Origin: Phosphoribacter sp964647395
GTDB taxonomy: Bacteria; Actinomycetota; Actinomycetes; Actinomycetales; Dermatophilaceae
DNA: 64,000 nucleotides
Direction of reading: 5' to 3'
Assembly: GCA_964647395.1 (NCBI GenBank)
Contig: CAZYHR010000004.1
Coordinates: 1 to 64,000, forward strand
Shown: in pieces, positions 37,799-46,140 of the stretch
How the letters are laid out: each line of letters starts with the position of its first letter
Numbering within the stretch: the first letter of the stretch is position 1
Program-made: the position numbers and the translations under genes
The notes under the pieces: generated by a model
Told to the model about the DNA's origin: nothing
The model's database searches: none
Seen by the model: the letters and a program-made list of their open reading frames with translations, nothing else

Positions 37799-38128
37799 TC
37801 AGGCGAGGTTGGCCTCGGCACGGCGCTCCGGCGGGACCAGGTCGAGGTAGTCGGGGTGCTTGGCGATGTACCGCTGAACGGCCGGGCAGACGGGCAGCAC
37901 CTGCAGGCCGGCGGCGCGGGTGGCGTCGAGGGCGGCGCGGATCAGGCGGGAGGCCAGGCCACGGCCCTGGAAGGCGTCGTCGACGAGGGTGTGCGGGAAG
38001 GTCCGCAGCCCGGCGTCGTCGGAGTACTCGGTGAAGCCGGCGGTCACGCCGTCGACGACGATCTCGAAGCGCCCGCGCTCGGGGGCGTCCTGCACCGAGA
38101 TCTGCTCGGCGGGGGTGGGGTCGGTCAT
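37799..38128 (-). CDS. Small GNAT acetyltransferase (YjdJ-like)
   Basis: A 109-residue N-acetyltransferase-like protein of the short GCN5-related class: GFTEYSDDAGLRTFPHTLVD, then the acetyl-CoA loop FQGRGLASRLIRAALDATRA, then VLPVCPAVQRYIAKHPDYLD. Its start overlaps the HxlR regulator stop (ATGA), so the two form an operon. Substrate unknown. Confidence 0.8.
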   Translation of the reverse strand: MTDPTPAEQISVQDAPERGRFEIVVDGVTAGFTEYSDDAGLRTFPHTLVDDAFQGRGLASRLIRAALDATRAAGLQVLPVCPAVQRYIAKHPDYLDLVPPERRAEANLA

Positions 38129-38565
38129 CCATGCTCCTTCGTGGTCGCCCGGCGCCGACCGGCGACCGGGGCCTTGGGGTGATGCTCCTGCAGGGGTCGC
38201 AGCAGTTCGAGATGGGTGCGCCCGAAGTCCTCGATGGCCGCGATGACCGGGCGCAGGTCACGACCGGCCGCGGTGAGGTCGTAGACGACGGCCACCGGTG
38301 GCCCGGGCCGCACCGTGCGGGTGACGAAACCCGCGTCGCACAGTTCGCGCAGGCGGGTCGTCAGCACCGCGTCGGTCACCCCGGGCAGTTCCCGGCGCAG
38401 GTCGCCGAAGCGCCGCGCCCCGTCGAGCAGGACCCGGATCACCGCGCCCGCCCAGCGCCGACCGAGCAGCGCCATCGCCGCGTCGTAGGCCGGGCAGTCG
38501 TCGACGACCGGCGCCGCGGCGCCGGCTCGTGAGGGCTGGAATATCTGCTGCACTATGTTGTTCAT
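38125..38565 (-). CDS. HxlR family transcriptional regulator
   Basis: A 146-residue winged-helix regulator. The start at 38565 is chosen because it begins MNNIVQQIFQPSRAG and lies inside the operator-promoter. HxlR features: CPAYDAAMALLGRRWAGAVI, RRFGDLRRELPGVTDAVLTT and GFVTRTVRPGPPVAVVYDLT. The N-terminal cysteine (DDCPAYD) is the position used for thiol or aldehyde sensing in some members. It is divergent from the TPR gene and the monooxygenase/reductase operon, which it probably controls. Confidence 0.8.
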   Translation of the reverse strand: MNNIVQQIFQPSRAGAAAPVVDDCPAYDAAMALLGRRWAGAVIRVLLDGARRFGDLRRELPGVTDAVLTTRLRELCDAGFVTRTVRPGPPVAVVYDLTAAGRDLRPVIAAIEDFGRTHLELLRPLQEHHPKAPVAGRRRATTKEHG

Positions 38566-38568
38566 AGT
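38552..38568. promoter_or_regulatory. HxlR operator dyad
   Basis: ACTATG-TTGTT-CATAGT is a perfect 6-bp dyad with a 5-bp centre. It overlaps the HxlR start codon and lies 32 bp before the divergent TPR gene. It is an AT-rich island in GC-rich DNA. Autoregulation and control of the rightward operon are the natural inference. Confidence 0.7.
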
Positions 38569-38599
38569 AACAAACTTCACACGAGGAGGGACGCGGCCG

Positions 38600-38974
38600 A
38601 TGGTGACCAGTTTCAGCCCGCTGCTGACCGGGGACGGTGGCGCCCAGCGCTTCCGGCTCGCCGAGCAACGGTATGCCGCGGGCGACTTCCCCGGGGCCAT
38701 CACCCTGCTGCTCGAGCTCATCGCCGAGCACCAGGTCGACGGCGTCGAGCACGGCCTGGCGGCGACCCGACTGCTGCTGGCCCGGGCCTACTTCCACACC
38801 GCCCAGCTGGGCCGGGCCGAGCACCAGGTCCGCGTCGTGCTGGACGAATCGCCCTGCGACAGCTACGCCCTGCTGCTGCTGGGCCGCACGCTGCAGCGCT
38901 TGGGGCGCGGTGCCGAGGCCACGGCATACCTGGCCCAGGCGCGCGCCCTCGGCACCCCCGCCGTCCAGTCCTGA
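38600..38974 (+). CDS. Tetratricopeptide repeat protein
   Basis: A 124-residue helical protein. Start at 38600 after GAGGAGGGACG. Two to three TPR-like helical pairs: EQRYAAGDFPGAITLLLELI, TRLLLARAYFHTAQLGRAEH and DSYALLLLGRTLQRLGRGAE. It precedes the monooxygenase gene by 26 bp and is likely cotranscribed. Probably a scaffold for protein interaction; the partner is unknown. Confidence 0.8.
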   Translation: MVTSFSPLLTGDGGAQRFRLAEQRYAAGDFPGAITLLLELIAEHQVDGVEHGLAATRLLLARAYFHTAQLGRAEHQVRVVLDESPCDSYALLLLGRTLQRLGRGAEATAYLAQARALGTPAVQS

Positions 38975-39000
38975 CCCATCACGAACCCAGAGGAAACCCC

Positions 39001-40086
39001 ATGCAGTTCGGCATCTTCACGGTCGGCGACATCACCGCCGACCCCACCACCGGTCGCGAGCCCACCGAGCACGAGCGGATCAAGGCCACCGTCGCGATCG
39101 CGCGCAAGGCCGAGGAGGTCGGGCTGGACGTCGTCGCGGTCGGCCAGCACCACAACCCGCCGTTCGTCGCGTCGTCGCCGACCACCACCCTGGCCTACGT
39201 CGGCGCGCAGACCGAGCGGATCGTCCTGTCCACCGCGACGACCCTCATCACGACGACCGACCCGGTGCGGGTGGCCGAGGACTACGCGACGCTGCAGCAC
39301 CTGGTCGACGGGCGGATGGACCTCATGCTCGGCCGCGGCAACACCGGGCCGGTCTATCCGTGGTTCGGCAAGGACATCCGCGACGGCATCGAACTCGCCG
39401 TGGAGAACTACCACCTGCTGCACACCCTCTGGCGCCAGGACGTGGTCAACTGGCAGGGCAAGCACCGCACGCCGCTGCAGGGCTTCACCTCGACGCCCCG
39501 GCCGCTGGACGGGGTGCCGCCCTTCGTCTGGCACGGCTCGATCCGTAGCCCGGAGATCGCCGAGCAGGCCGCCTACTACGGGGACGGTTACTTCGCCAAC
39601 CACATCTTCTGGCCGGCCCACCACACCCGGCAGATGGTCGCGCTCTACCGGCGCCGGTTCGCCCACTACGGGCACGGCACCCCCGAGCAGGCGATCGTCG
39701 GGCTCGGCGGGCAGGTCTTCATGCGGCCCAACAGCCAGGACGCGGTGCGCGAGTTCCGCCCCTACTTCGACAACGCCCCGGTCTACGGGCACGGGCCGTC
39801 GCTGGAGGACTTCTCGCGCGAGACGCCGCTGACGGTGGGCTCGCCACAGCAGGTCATCGAGCGCACCCTCGGCTTCCGTGACTACGTCGGGGACTACCAG
39901 CGTCAACTGTTCCTCGTGGACCACGCGGGGCTGCCGCTCAAGACGGTGTTGGAGCAACTCGACATCCTCGGCGAGCAGGTGGTGCCCGTGCTGCGCCAGG
40001 AGTTCGCCGCGCTGCGGGCCCCCGGGGTGCCCGACGCACCCACGCACGCGGCACGAGTCGCCGCCGAGGTCAAGGAGTTCGCGTGA
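39001..40086 (+). CDS. CE1758-like FMN-dependent luciferase-like monooxygenase
   Basis: A 361-residue flavin-dependent monooxygenase with a TIM-barrel of the bacterial luciferase type: MQFGIFTVGDITADPTTGRE, LDVVAVGQHHNPPFVASSPT, IVLSTATTLITTTDPVRVAE and DGRMDLMLGRGNTGPVYPWF. It uses reduced FMN and O2. The next gene encodes its FMN reductase with a 4-bp overlap, the same pairing known as CE1758/CE1759 in Corynebacterium. Substrate unknown. Confidence 0.85.
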   Translation: MQFGIFTVGDITADPTTGREPTEHERIKATVAIARKAEEVGLDVVAVGQHHNPPFVASSPTTTLAYVGAQTERIVLSTATTLITTTDPVRVAEDYATLQHLVDGRMDLMLGRGNTGPVYPWFGKDIRDGIELAVENYHLLHTLWRQDVVNWQGKHRTPLQGFTSTPRPLDGVPPFVWHGSIRSPEIAEQAAYYGDGYFANHIFWPAHHTRQMVALYRRRFAHYGHGTPEQAIVGLGGQVFMRPNSQDAVREFRPYFDNAPVYGHGPSLEDFSRETPLTVGSPQQVIERTLGFRDYVGDYQRQLFLVDHAGLPLKTVLEQLDILGEQVVPVLRQEFAALRAPGVPDAPTHAARVAAEVKEFA

Positions 40087-40796
40087 GTCGCACCACCAAC
40101 TCTCATGCCGCGCAACCCGACCCGCGCCCGCGCCTGGCCGTGGTCAGCGCCGGGCTGCGGCAGCCGTCGTCGACCAGACTGCTGGCCGACCGGCTCGCCG
40201 CGGCGACCGGAACGGCGGCCGCCGGCGGGGTCGGCGGTGGCGCCGGGACGAGCGTCGAGATCAGCGTCGTCGAACTGCGCGAGCACGCCCACGCGATCAC
40301 CGACGCCCTGCTCACCGGTTTCCCCGGCGGCGGTCTGGCCGAGGTCGTCGAGACGGTCGTCTCGGCGGACGGACTGGTCGTCGTGACGCCGGTCTTCTCG
40401 GCGTCCTACAGCGGGCTGCTCAAGTCGTTCACCGACATCCTCGAGCCGGCGGCCCTGGTCGACGTACCGGTGCTGCTCGGCGCGACCGGCGGCACCGAAC
40501 GGCACAGCCTGGCCATCGATTTCGCGCTGCGACCGCTGTTCGCCCACCTCGGGGCCGACCCGGTGCGCACCGGCGTCTACGCCGCGACATCCGACTGGGG
40601 CGCCGACCCCGCAGCCGGGGCGCGGCTCGCGGCGCGGATCGAGCGAGCCGGGACCGAACTGGCCGGCGCCCTGGTGGCCCGGCACGCCGCCCGGAAGCCG
40701 GCCGACGCCGGCGCCCAGCTCGGGTCCGCACCGGGCGACCCGCCCGAGGACCTGAACCCGGGGTTCGTGCCCTTCGACCGGCTGCTGCGCCGATGA
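40083..40796 (+). CDS. CE1759-like NAD(P)H-dependent FMN reductase
   Basis: A 237-residue flavodoxin-like reductase: RPRLAVVSAGLRQPSSTRLL (phosphate loop), SADGLVVVTPVFSASYSGLL and VPVLLGATGGTERHSLAIDF. It supplies reduced FMN to the monooxygenase encoded just upstream (GTGA overlap). The C-terminal tail EDLNPGFVPFDRLLRR is typical for this subgroup. Its stop overlaps the DUF305 start (ATGA). Confidence 0.85.
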   Translation: MSRTTNSHAAQPDPRPRLAVVSAGLRQPSSTRLLADRLAAATGTAAAGGVGGGAGTSVEISVVELREHAHAITDALLTGFPGGGLAEVVETVVSADGLVVVTPVFSASYSGLLKSFTDILEPAALVDVPVLLGATGGTERHSLAIDFALRPLFAHLGADPVRTGVYAATSDWGADPAAGARLAARIERAGTELAGALVARHAARKPADAGAQLGSAPGDPPEDLNPGFVPFDRLLRR

Positions 40797-41431
40797 GTCG
40801 GGGCCGCTCGGCGCTGGTGGTCGCCGTCGCGGCGGCCGGCACGCTGCTGGCCGCCTGCACGGCGCCCGCGACGCCCGGTGCCGGCGCGACGTCGACGACC
40901 GCCGCCTCGGCGGGCCCGTCGTCGTCCCGCCCGACGAGCCAGAGCGGGGGGTCCATCCTGGCCCCCGGCGGCACCGCCCGGGACGCCGACGTCATGTTCG
41001 CGCAGATGATGATCCCCCACCACGAACAGGCCGTGGAGATGTCGGACCTCGCCCTGTCGCGCTCGGGCACCGGCCTCCGGGTCCGTGAGCTCGCGACCGC
41101 GATCAGAGCCGCCCAGGCGCCCGAGATCGCCCTGCTGCGAACCTGGCTCGCCGAGTGGGGCGCTGCGCCGACGATGGACCCCAGCCACAATCACGGGATG
41201 CCCGGCCTGCTGTCGGTGTCCGACCTGCAGCGACTGCGGGCCGCCGGCGACCCGGACTTCGACCGGCTCTGGGTGCGCTTCATGATCGATCACCACCTGG
41301 GCGCCGTGCAGATGGCCCAGGACGTCCTGCGGTCGTCCACCGACGCCCGGGTCCGCGCCCTGGCGGAGTCGATCAGCACCAGCCAGCAGGCCGAGATCGC
41401 CACGATGCGCACCATGCTCGCCGCCGGCTGA
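40793..41431 (+). CDS. DUF305 lipoprotein
   Basis: A 212-residue lipoprotein: signal and lipobox TLLAAC, a Ser/Thr/Pro linker, then a DUF305 four-helix bundle with two ferritin-like motifs, MMIPHHEQAVEMSDLAL and FMIDHHLGAVQMAQDVL, and a Met/His-rich segment SHNHGMPGLLS. DUF305 proteins are linked to copper and other metals at the cell surface. It is translationally coupled to the FMN reductase, which is an unusual neighbour. Confidence 0.85.
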   Translation: MSRGRSALVVAVAAAGTLLAACTAPATPGAGATSTTAASAGPSSSRPTSQSGGSILAPGGTARDADVMFAQMMIPHHEQAVEMSDLALSRSGTGLRVRELATAIRAAQAPEIALLRTWLAEWGAAPTMDPSHNHGMPGLLSVSDLQRLRAAGDPDFDRLWVRFMIDHHLGAVQMAQDVLRSSTDARVRALAESISTSQQAEIATMRTMLAAG

Positions 41432-41505
41432 CTGACCCGGACCCGGACCCGGCGCTGCGCCGTCCAGGATCGACGCCGCGCGGCGTGGGCGCTAGCGTTC
41501 GGCCC

Positions 41506-42840
41506 ATGGTGACCCGCCGTCGGCTGCGCCGCGCGCTGCTCGTGGTCCTCGTGCTCGTGCTGGTGGCGCTGGTGGGCGGGTATCAGTACGCGAAACCGTT
41601 GCTGCTCACCGGCACCGGGTATGCCGCGCACAACGCCTGCGCCCTGTCGGCCCTGGGCCGCGGCCCGACCGAGGACCTGCCCCCGAACCCCCTGGTGCCC
41701 TATCTGCGCACCGACGTCGACCCGCACGACGGATCGGCGACCACGACGGTGCTCTGGCTGCTCGCCCGCCAGACCGCGCGGCATACCGAAGGGCTGGGGT
41801 GCACGGTCGGCGAGGCGCCCATCGTGCCCGGCGCCCTGACCCGTGCGGACGCCTCGGCGAACCCCTTGACGAACGCGACGGTCGCCGCGGACCCGTTGGT
41901 GGACAAGGCGATCGGTGCGGCCTTCGGCGACGACCTCGCCGAGGCGGACCGGATCGCGCTGGGCACCCGCGCGGTCGTCGTCGTGCGGGACGGACGCCTG
42001 GTCGGGGAGCGTTATGCACCCGGCTTCACCGCGCAGATCCCGCAGTTGGGCTGGTCCATGGCCAAGTCGGTCACCAATCTGCTCGCCGGTCGCCTGGCGC
42101 ACGAGGGTCGGATCGCCGTCGCCGACGCGGCGCTGCGCCAGGAGTGGACCGACGCGCGTCGGACCATCACCGTCGACCACCTGATGCGGATGACCAGTGG
42201 CCTGGCCTGGGACGAGACCTACGACCTCGGCACGCCGATCACCCGGATGCTCTACCTCGAGCCAGACATGGCCGGCTACGTCGCGACCCTGCCGCTGGCC
42301 CACCCGGTGGGCAGCCACCAGCAGTACTCGAGCGGTAGCACGAACCTGCTGTGCCGTTACCTGGTCAACATCTCCAGTGCCGGCCCGGACCTCCCGCGGC
42401 GTGAGCTCTTCGCGCCGCTGGGACTCGGCTCGGCTGTGTGGGAGGCGGATTCGGTCGGCACCCCGGTGTGCAGTTCCTACCTGTGGGCCACCCCGCGGGA
42501 CTGGGCGGCGATCGGCCAGTTCGCGCTGCAGGACGGGGTCTGGCAGGGCCGACGGTTGCTGCCCGAGGGCTGGCTGGCCCGCTCGACCACGGTCGTCGCC
42601 ACCGCGAGCACCGAGGAGGACGGGTATGCCGCGGGCTGGTGGGTCAACCGCCGCCCCGACGGCACCCTCGTCGAGCCCACCCTGCCGGCCGACGCCTATT
42701 GGGCCTCGGGCCACGACGGCCAGCGGCTCTACGTCGTGCCCTCCCAACGACTGGTCGTCGTCCGGCTCGGCTTCACCCCCAAGCCTCCCGCCGCGGGGCT
42801 GCGGGCCGACGCGCTGGTCGCGCAGTTGACCTCGCGCTGA
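41506..42840 (+). CDS. Membrane-anchored serine hydrolase (beta-lactamase class C-like)
   Basis: A 444-residue protein with an N-terminal transmembrane anchor (ALLVVLVLVLVALVGG). The class C/EstB fold is shown by SMAKSVTNLLAG (SxxK nucleophile), YSSGSTNLLCRYL (YxS/N) and a late HDGQRLYVVP strand. It is likely an extracellular D-alanyl peptidase or esterase rather than a true beta-lactamase. An open frame extends far upstream through the DUF305 gene, but the TM anchor fixes this start. Confidence 0.8.
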   Translation: MVTRRRLRRALLVVLVLVLVALVGGYQYAKPLLLTGTGYAAHNACALSALGRGPTEDLPPNPLVPYLRTDVDPHDGSATTTVLWLLARQTARHTEGLGCTVGEAPIVPGALTRADASANPLTNATVAADPLVDKAIGAAFGDDLAEADRIALGTRAVVVVRDGRLVGERYAPGFTAQIPQLGWSMAKSVTNLLAGRLAHEGRIAVADAALRQEWTDARRTITVDHLMRMTSGLAWDETYDLGTPITRMLYLEPDMAGYVATLPLAHPVGSHQQYSSGSTNLLCRYLVNISSAGPDLPRRELFAPLGLGSAVWEADSVGTPVCSSYLWATPRDWAAIGQFALQDGVWQGRRLLPEGWLARSTTVVATASTEEDGYAAGWWVNRRPDGTLVEPTLPADAYWASGHDGQRLYVVPSQRLVVVRLGFTPKPPAAGLRADALVAQLTSR

Positions 42841-42959
42841 GCCACGCCCGGCCGGCGGGTCCGGCCCGGCCGCGAAGTCCGTCCGGCTCGATGTATCACC
42901 GGTGCGAAGGTGCGCTCCTGAGGGGTCGTTGAGGGCGTCGAGATCGACCGGCGCCACCC

Positions 42960-43002
42960 GAGCCAGGAGGCAGACCGATGATCGACGAGTTCCTCCTGGC
43001 TC
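42960..43002 (+). promoter_or_regulatory. Inverted repeat enclosing lanKC RBS and start codon
   Basis: GAGCCAGGAGG (42960-42970) is a perfect 11-bp complement of CCTCCTGGCTC (42992-43002). The left arm contains the AGGAGG ribosome binding site and the 21-nt loop contains the ATG at 42978. In the mRNA this would hide the ribosome binding site, suggesting translational control of LanKC. Confidence 0.7.
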
Positions 43003-45614
43003 ACCCGGTCTTCTGTATGCCGCTCGAGTCCGCCTCTGCAGCAACGGTGTTCCCTGCCGCAGCGCGTCGGGCACCGGAGGGCTGGGTGCGGGTCGAGCGC
43101 GGCGTCTGGGTCGCCTATCAGCCGGCCGGCCAGGGCCTGCCGCAGCAGGGCTGGAAGGTCCATCTGTCCACGACCGCACCCCATGCCGAGGCAGCCCTCG
43201 AGACGCTGTGGGACTGGTGCGTGTCGGCCGGGATCTCGTTCAAGACCCTGCGCGGCCCGCAGCTGCACGCCGTGCTCAACGGCAAGGGCGCGGCCCGCAG
43301 CTCGAGCGGCAAACTCGCCGCGATCTACCCGGTCGACGAAGCCGAGCTCACCGCCGTGCTCACCGACCTGGGCGAGCGGCTACGCGGCATACCGGGCCCC
43401 TACGTGCTGACCGACCTGCGCTGGGGCGACGGGCCGCTCTACGTCCGTTACGGCGGGTTCCTCGACGCCTGGGCCCCCGACCCGGAGACCGGCGAGCCGG
43501 CCCTGTCGCTGGTCGCCCCGGACGGCACCACCCGCCCCGACCGCCGGCGCCCGGTCTTCGAGACGCCCGAGTGGGTCGACGTGCCGGCCATCGTGCAGCG
43601 CCAGATCGACGCCGCCGCGGACCTCGTGCCCGGCTCGCTCGGCTACACCGTCACCGGCTCGCTGCACGCGAGCAACGGCGGCGGGGTCTACCTCGGCCGG
43701 GACGAGACGGGCCGCCAGGTCGTGCTCAAGGAGGCCAGGCCGCACGCCGGGCTCGACGGGCACGGGATCGACGCGGTCAGCCGGCTGGCCCACGAGGCCC
43801 GGGTGCTGCGCGACCTCGCCGACACGGGCGTGCTGCCCCGGCTGGTCGACGAGGTGCAGTGGTGGGAGCACCGCTTCCTGGTCGAGGAGCACATCGCCGG
43901 AGAGACGCTGCACGACCGGGTAGCCCGCACCCATCCCTACATCTACCCCGATCCGAGCCCGCAGCAGGTCCGCGACTACGCGGCCTGGGCGCTCGAGGTG
44001 ACCGAGCGGGTGGCGCAGGCGGTGCACGCGCTGCACGAGCGCGGCTGGGTCTTCGGCGACCTGCACCCCAACAACGTCATGCTGGCCGACGACGGCCGCG
44101 TGCTGCTGCTCGACCCGGAGCTGGCCTTCCCCGTCGACGCGCACGACCAGCGAGTGCTGTTGGGAGACCCCGGCTTCCGGCACCCCGCCATCCTCGGGGG
44201 CGGCCCGGCCCTGGACGACTACGCGCTGGCCTGCCTACGCCTGGCGGTGCTGCTGCCGATGACCTCGCTCATCCACTGGGACCGCGATCTCATCGCCGGA
44301 GGTGCCGCCGAGCGCCTGCTCGCCACCGCCGAGCGCCTCTTCCCGCTGCCGCCACAGTGGGGCGCCCAGCTGCTCGACGAGCTGCGGCGGCTGACCGGGG
44401 CCCCGACGCCCCGGCCGGCCGACCCGAATCGCGCCCGCACCCTGCGAGCCCTGGCGGCCACCGAGCTGTGGCCGGAGCGGCTCGCCGAGACCATCCTGCG
44501 CGACGCCACGCCCCAGCGCCTCGATCGGCTCTACCCCGCTGGTCCGGCCGGCCTGACCGGCTGCGCCGGGTCCGTGGCCCACGGCGCAGCGGGGGTGCTG
44601 CACGCCCTCGGCCGAATCTGTCCCGACGCCATCCCCGACGCGCACCTCGACTGGGTCCTGGCCGCGGCCGACCGCGACCGCCAGCCGGCCACCGGCCTGC
44701 TGGACGGATTGCTCGGCACCGCAGTCGTGCTGGCCGATCTCGGCGACTTCGACCGAGCCGACCACGTCGCCTCGATCGCCGCGCGGCGACTCGGCATCAC
44801 CGGCACGGCACACCTGGCCGGCGGAGCCGCGGGACAGGTCCTGGCCGGCCTGGACCTGCACCGAGCCACCGGATCCTCCCGCCACCGGGAGCTCGCCGAC
44901 CAGGCGGCAGCCCGGCTGGCAGCGCTGGTCGCCGCCGCCGGCGACGACCCTGCCGATGCCCCCGCGGTCGGTGACCTGGCCCGACCGACCCGCGCCGGCC
45001 TCACCCACGGCTGGTCCGGGGTTGCCCTGGCGCTGCTGCGCCACCACCAGGCCGGCGGCCCGGCGGCCCACCGGACGCTGGCCGTCGAGGCGCTGCGCCG
45101 CGACATCGCCCAACTCGTGCCCGCCGGGGGGACGCTGCACCTGCCCGACGGCACCGGACGGATCCTGCTCTACCTGGCCTCGGGGTCGCTGGGGGTCGGC
45201 CTGGTCGCCCAGGAACTGCTCGCCGCCCACCCGCCCGGTCACCCCGGGCTCGCCGATCTCGCCGAGGCGCTGACCTCGATCCGCCGGGCGACCCGCACGC
45301 AGTTCTCCGTGTTCCCAGGGCTTTTCGAGGGGCGGGCCGGGATCCTTGCCAGTGCCGTGCTGCTGGGTGCCGATGAGGAGACCGTCGGCCGGCACGTGCA
45401 GGACCTCGCCTGGCACCTCGTCGAGCACGACGGCGCGCTCACCGTGCCCGGCGTGGCGCTGATCCGCGTCACCCACGACCTCGCCTCCGGCACCGCGGGC
45501 GTCCTGCTCGCCCTCCAGCTGGCCAGTGCCGGCAGCACAGCACTGCTGCCCGGACTGCGCCTCGCGCCGCTCGGCGCCCCCGTCCCTGTCGCGACCACCG
45601 CCGAGAGGAGGTGA
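42978..45614 (+). CDS. lanKC: Class III lanthipeptide synthetase LanKC
   Basis: An 878-residue trifunctional enzyme that dehydrates Ser/Thr and forms lanthionine/labionin rings in a precursor peptide. Domain order: N-terminal lyase domain (about 1-215), Ser/Thr-kinase-like domain with SNGGGVYLG near residue 232, the lysine in VVLKEARP and the catalytic FGDLHPNNVML near 358, with LLDPELA in place of DFG. The C-terminal LanC-like cyclase (about 490-878) keeps the glycine-rich turns (LTHGWSGVALAL, LFEGRAGIL, HDLASGTAGVLL). The zinc ligands (Cys-Cys-His) of class I, II and IV cyclases are absent, which defines class III. Its last codons and stop form the GAGAGGAGGTGA ribosome binding site of the first precursor. 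Confidence 0.9.
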   Translation: MIDEFLLAHPVFCMPLESASAATVFPAAARRAPEGWVRVERGVWVAYQPAGQGLPQQGWKVHLSTTAPHAEAALETLWDWCVSAGISFKTLRGPQLHAVLNGKGAARSSSGKLAAIYPVDEAELTAVLTDLGERLRGIPGPYVLTDLRWGDGPLYVRYGGFLDAWAPDPETGEPALSLVAPDGTTRPDRRRPVFETPEWVDVPAIVQRQIDAAADLVPGSLGYTVTGSLHASNGGGVYLGRDETGRQVVLKEARPHAGLDGHGIDAVSRLAHEARVLRDLADTGVLPRLVDEVQWWEHRFLVEEHIAGETLHDRVARTHPYIYPDPSPQQVRDYAAWALEVTERVAQAVHALHERGWVFGDLHPNNVMLADDGRVLLLDPELAFPVDAHDQRVLLGDPGFRHPAILGGGPALDDYALACLRLAVLLPMTSLIHWDRDLIAGGAAERLLATAERLFPLPPQWGAQLLDELRRLTGAPTPRPADPNRARTLRALAATELWPERLAETILRDATPQRLDRLYPAGPAGLTGCAGSVAHGAAGVLHALGRICPDAIPDAHLDWVLAAADRDRQPATGLLDGLLGTAVVLADLGDFDRADHVASIAARRLGITGTAHLAGGAAGQVLAGLDLHRATGSSRHRELADQAAARLAALVAAAGDDPADAPAVGDLARPTRAGLTHGWSGVALALLRHHQAGGPAAHRTLAVEALRRDIAQLVPAGGTLHLPDGTGRILLYLASGSLGVGLVAQELLAAHPPGHPGLADLAEALTSIRRATRTQFSVFPGLFEGRAGILASAVLLGADEETVGRHVQDLAWHLVEHDGALTVPGVALIRVTHDLASGTAGVLLALQLASAGSTALLPGLRLAPLGAPVPVATTAERR

Positions 45615-45616
45615 AC

Positions 45617-45716
45617 NNNNNNNNNNNNNNNNNNNNNNNNNNNNNNNNNNNNNNNNNNNNNNNNNNNNNNNNNNNNNNNNNNNNNNNNNNNNNNNNNNNN
45701 NNNNNNNNNNNNNNNN
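45617..45716. other. Assembly gap of 100 N inside the precursor array
   Basis: The gap falls exactly between GGAGGTGAAC and CAGCCATG. The same two strings are contiguous in front of the second precursor (GGAGGTGAACCAGCCATG at 45899-45916). A break at the identical point of a repeat is what a collapsed tandem array gives, so further precursor copies may be hidden, or the gap may be empty. Confidence 0.9.
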
Positions 45717-45721
45717 CAGCC

Positions 45722-45823
45722 ATGTCGATCCTCAGCCTCCAGGGCCTGCACGAGGAGCCGGCCCCCGAGGGTGCCCGCGCCCGGTCCAGCTCGATCAGCC
45801 TGATCTGCTGCCTGCTGTCCTGA
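45722..45823 (+). CDS. lanA: Class III lanthipeptide precursor, copy 1
   Basis: A 33-residue precursor. The leader begins MSILSLQGL, which fits the class III recognition motif (L/I)LxLQ, and continues with an acidic-Pro segment EEPAPEGARAR. The core is SSSISLICCLLS. Ser23, Ser26 and Cys30 fit the labionin pattern SxxSxxxC; Cys29 and other serines could give an additional ring. Its 5' end abuts the assembly gap; the GGAGG site is on the other side of the gap. Confidence 0.9.
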   Translation: MSILSLQGLHEEPAPEGARARSSSISLICCLLS

Positions 45824-45913
45824 CCCTCGCGGACCGACCGTCCGCCGGCAGTCGCGGCGTCCACATGACCCACGCCGCCTGCCACCGACCAGCACCGAGG
45901 AGGTGAACCAGCC

Positions 45914-46015
45914 ATGTCGATCCTCAGCCTCCAGGGCCTGCACGAGGAGCCGGCCCCCGAGGGCGCCCGCGCCCGGTCCAGCTCGATCAGCTTGATCTGC
46001 TGCCTCCTGTCCTGA
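45914..46015 (+). CDS. lanA: Class III lanthipeptide precursor, copy 2
   Basis: Encodes the same 33-residue peptide as the first copy. The DNA differs at only about three silent positions, so the copies are recent or kept identical by selection or conversion. GAGGAGGTGAACCAGCC precedes the ATG. The 90-bp spacer between copies has no other gene. Multiple identical precursors raise product dose rather than diversity. Confidence 0.9.
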   Translation: MSILSLQGLHEEPAPEGARARSSSISLICCLLS

Positions 46016-46057
46016 CGCTTCGGCTCAGCCAGGGCGGCGCAGCAGTTCGGCGCCGGC

Positions 46058-46100
46058 GGGCGCGGCGGCGGATCTCCGCTGGATCTCCGCCGCCGCGCCC
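46058..46100 (+). terminator. Strong hairpin between precursors and exporter
   Basis: GGGCGCGGCGGCGGA (46058-46072) pairs perfectly with TCCGCCGCCGCGCCC (46086-46100): 15 bp, 13-nt loop. It lies 43 bp after the second precursor stop and 40 bp before the exporter start. It could act as a partial terminator or 3' stabiliser giving more precursor than exporter mRNA. Confidence 0.7.
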
Positions 46101-46140
46101 GGGCCAGACCCCGATCACCCACTCCCGCCGAGGAACTCCC

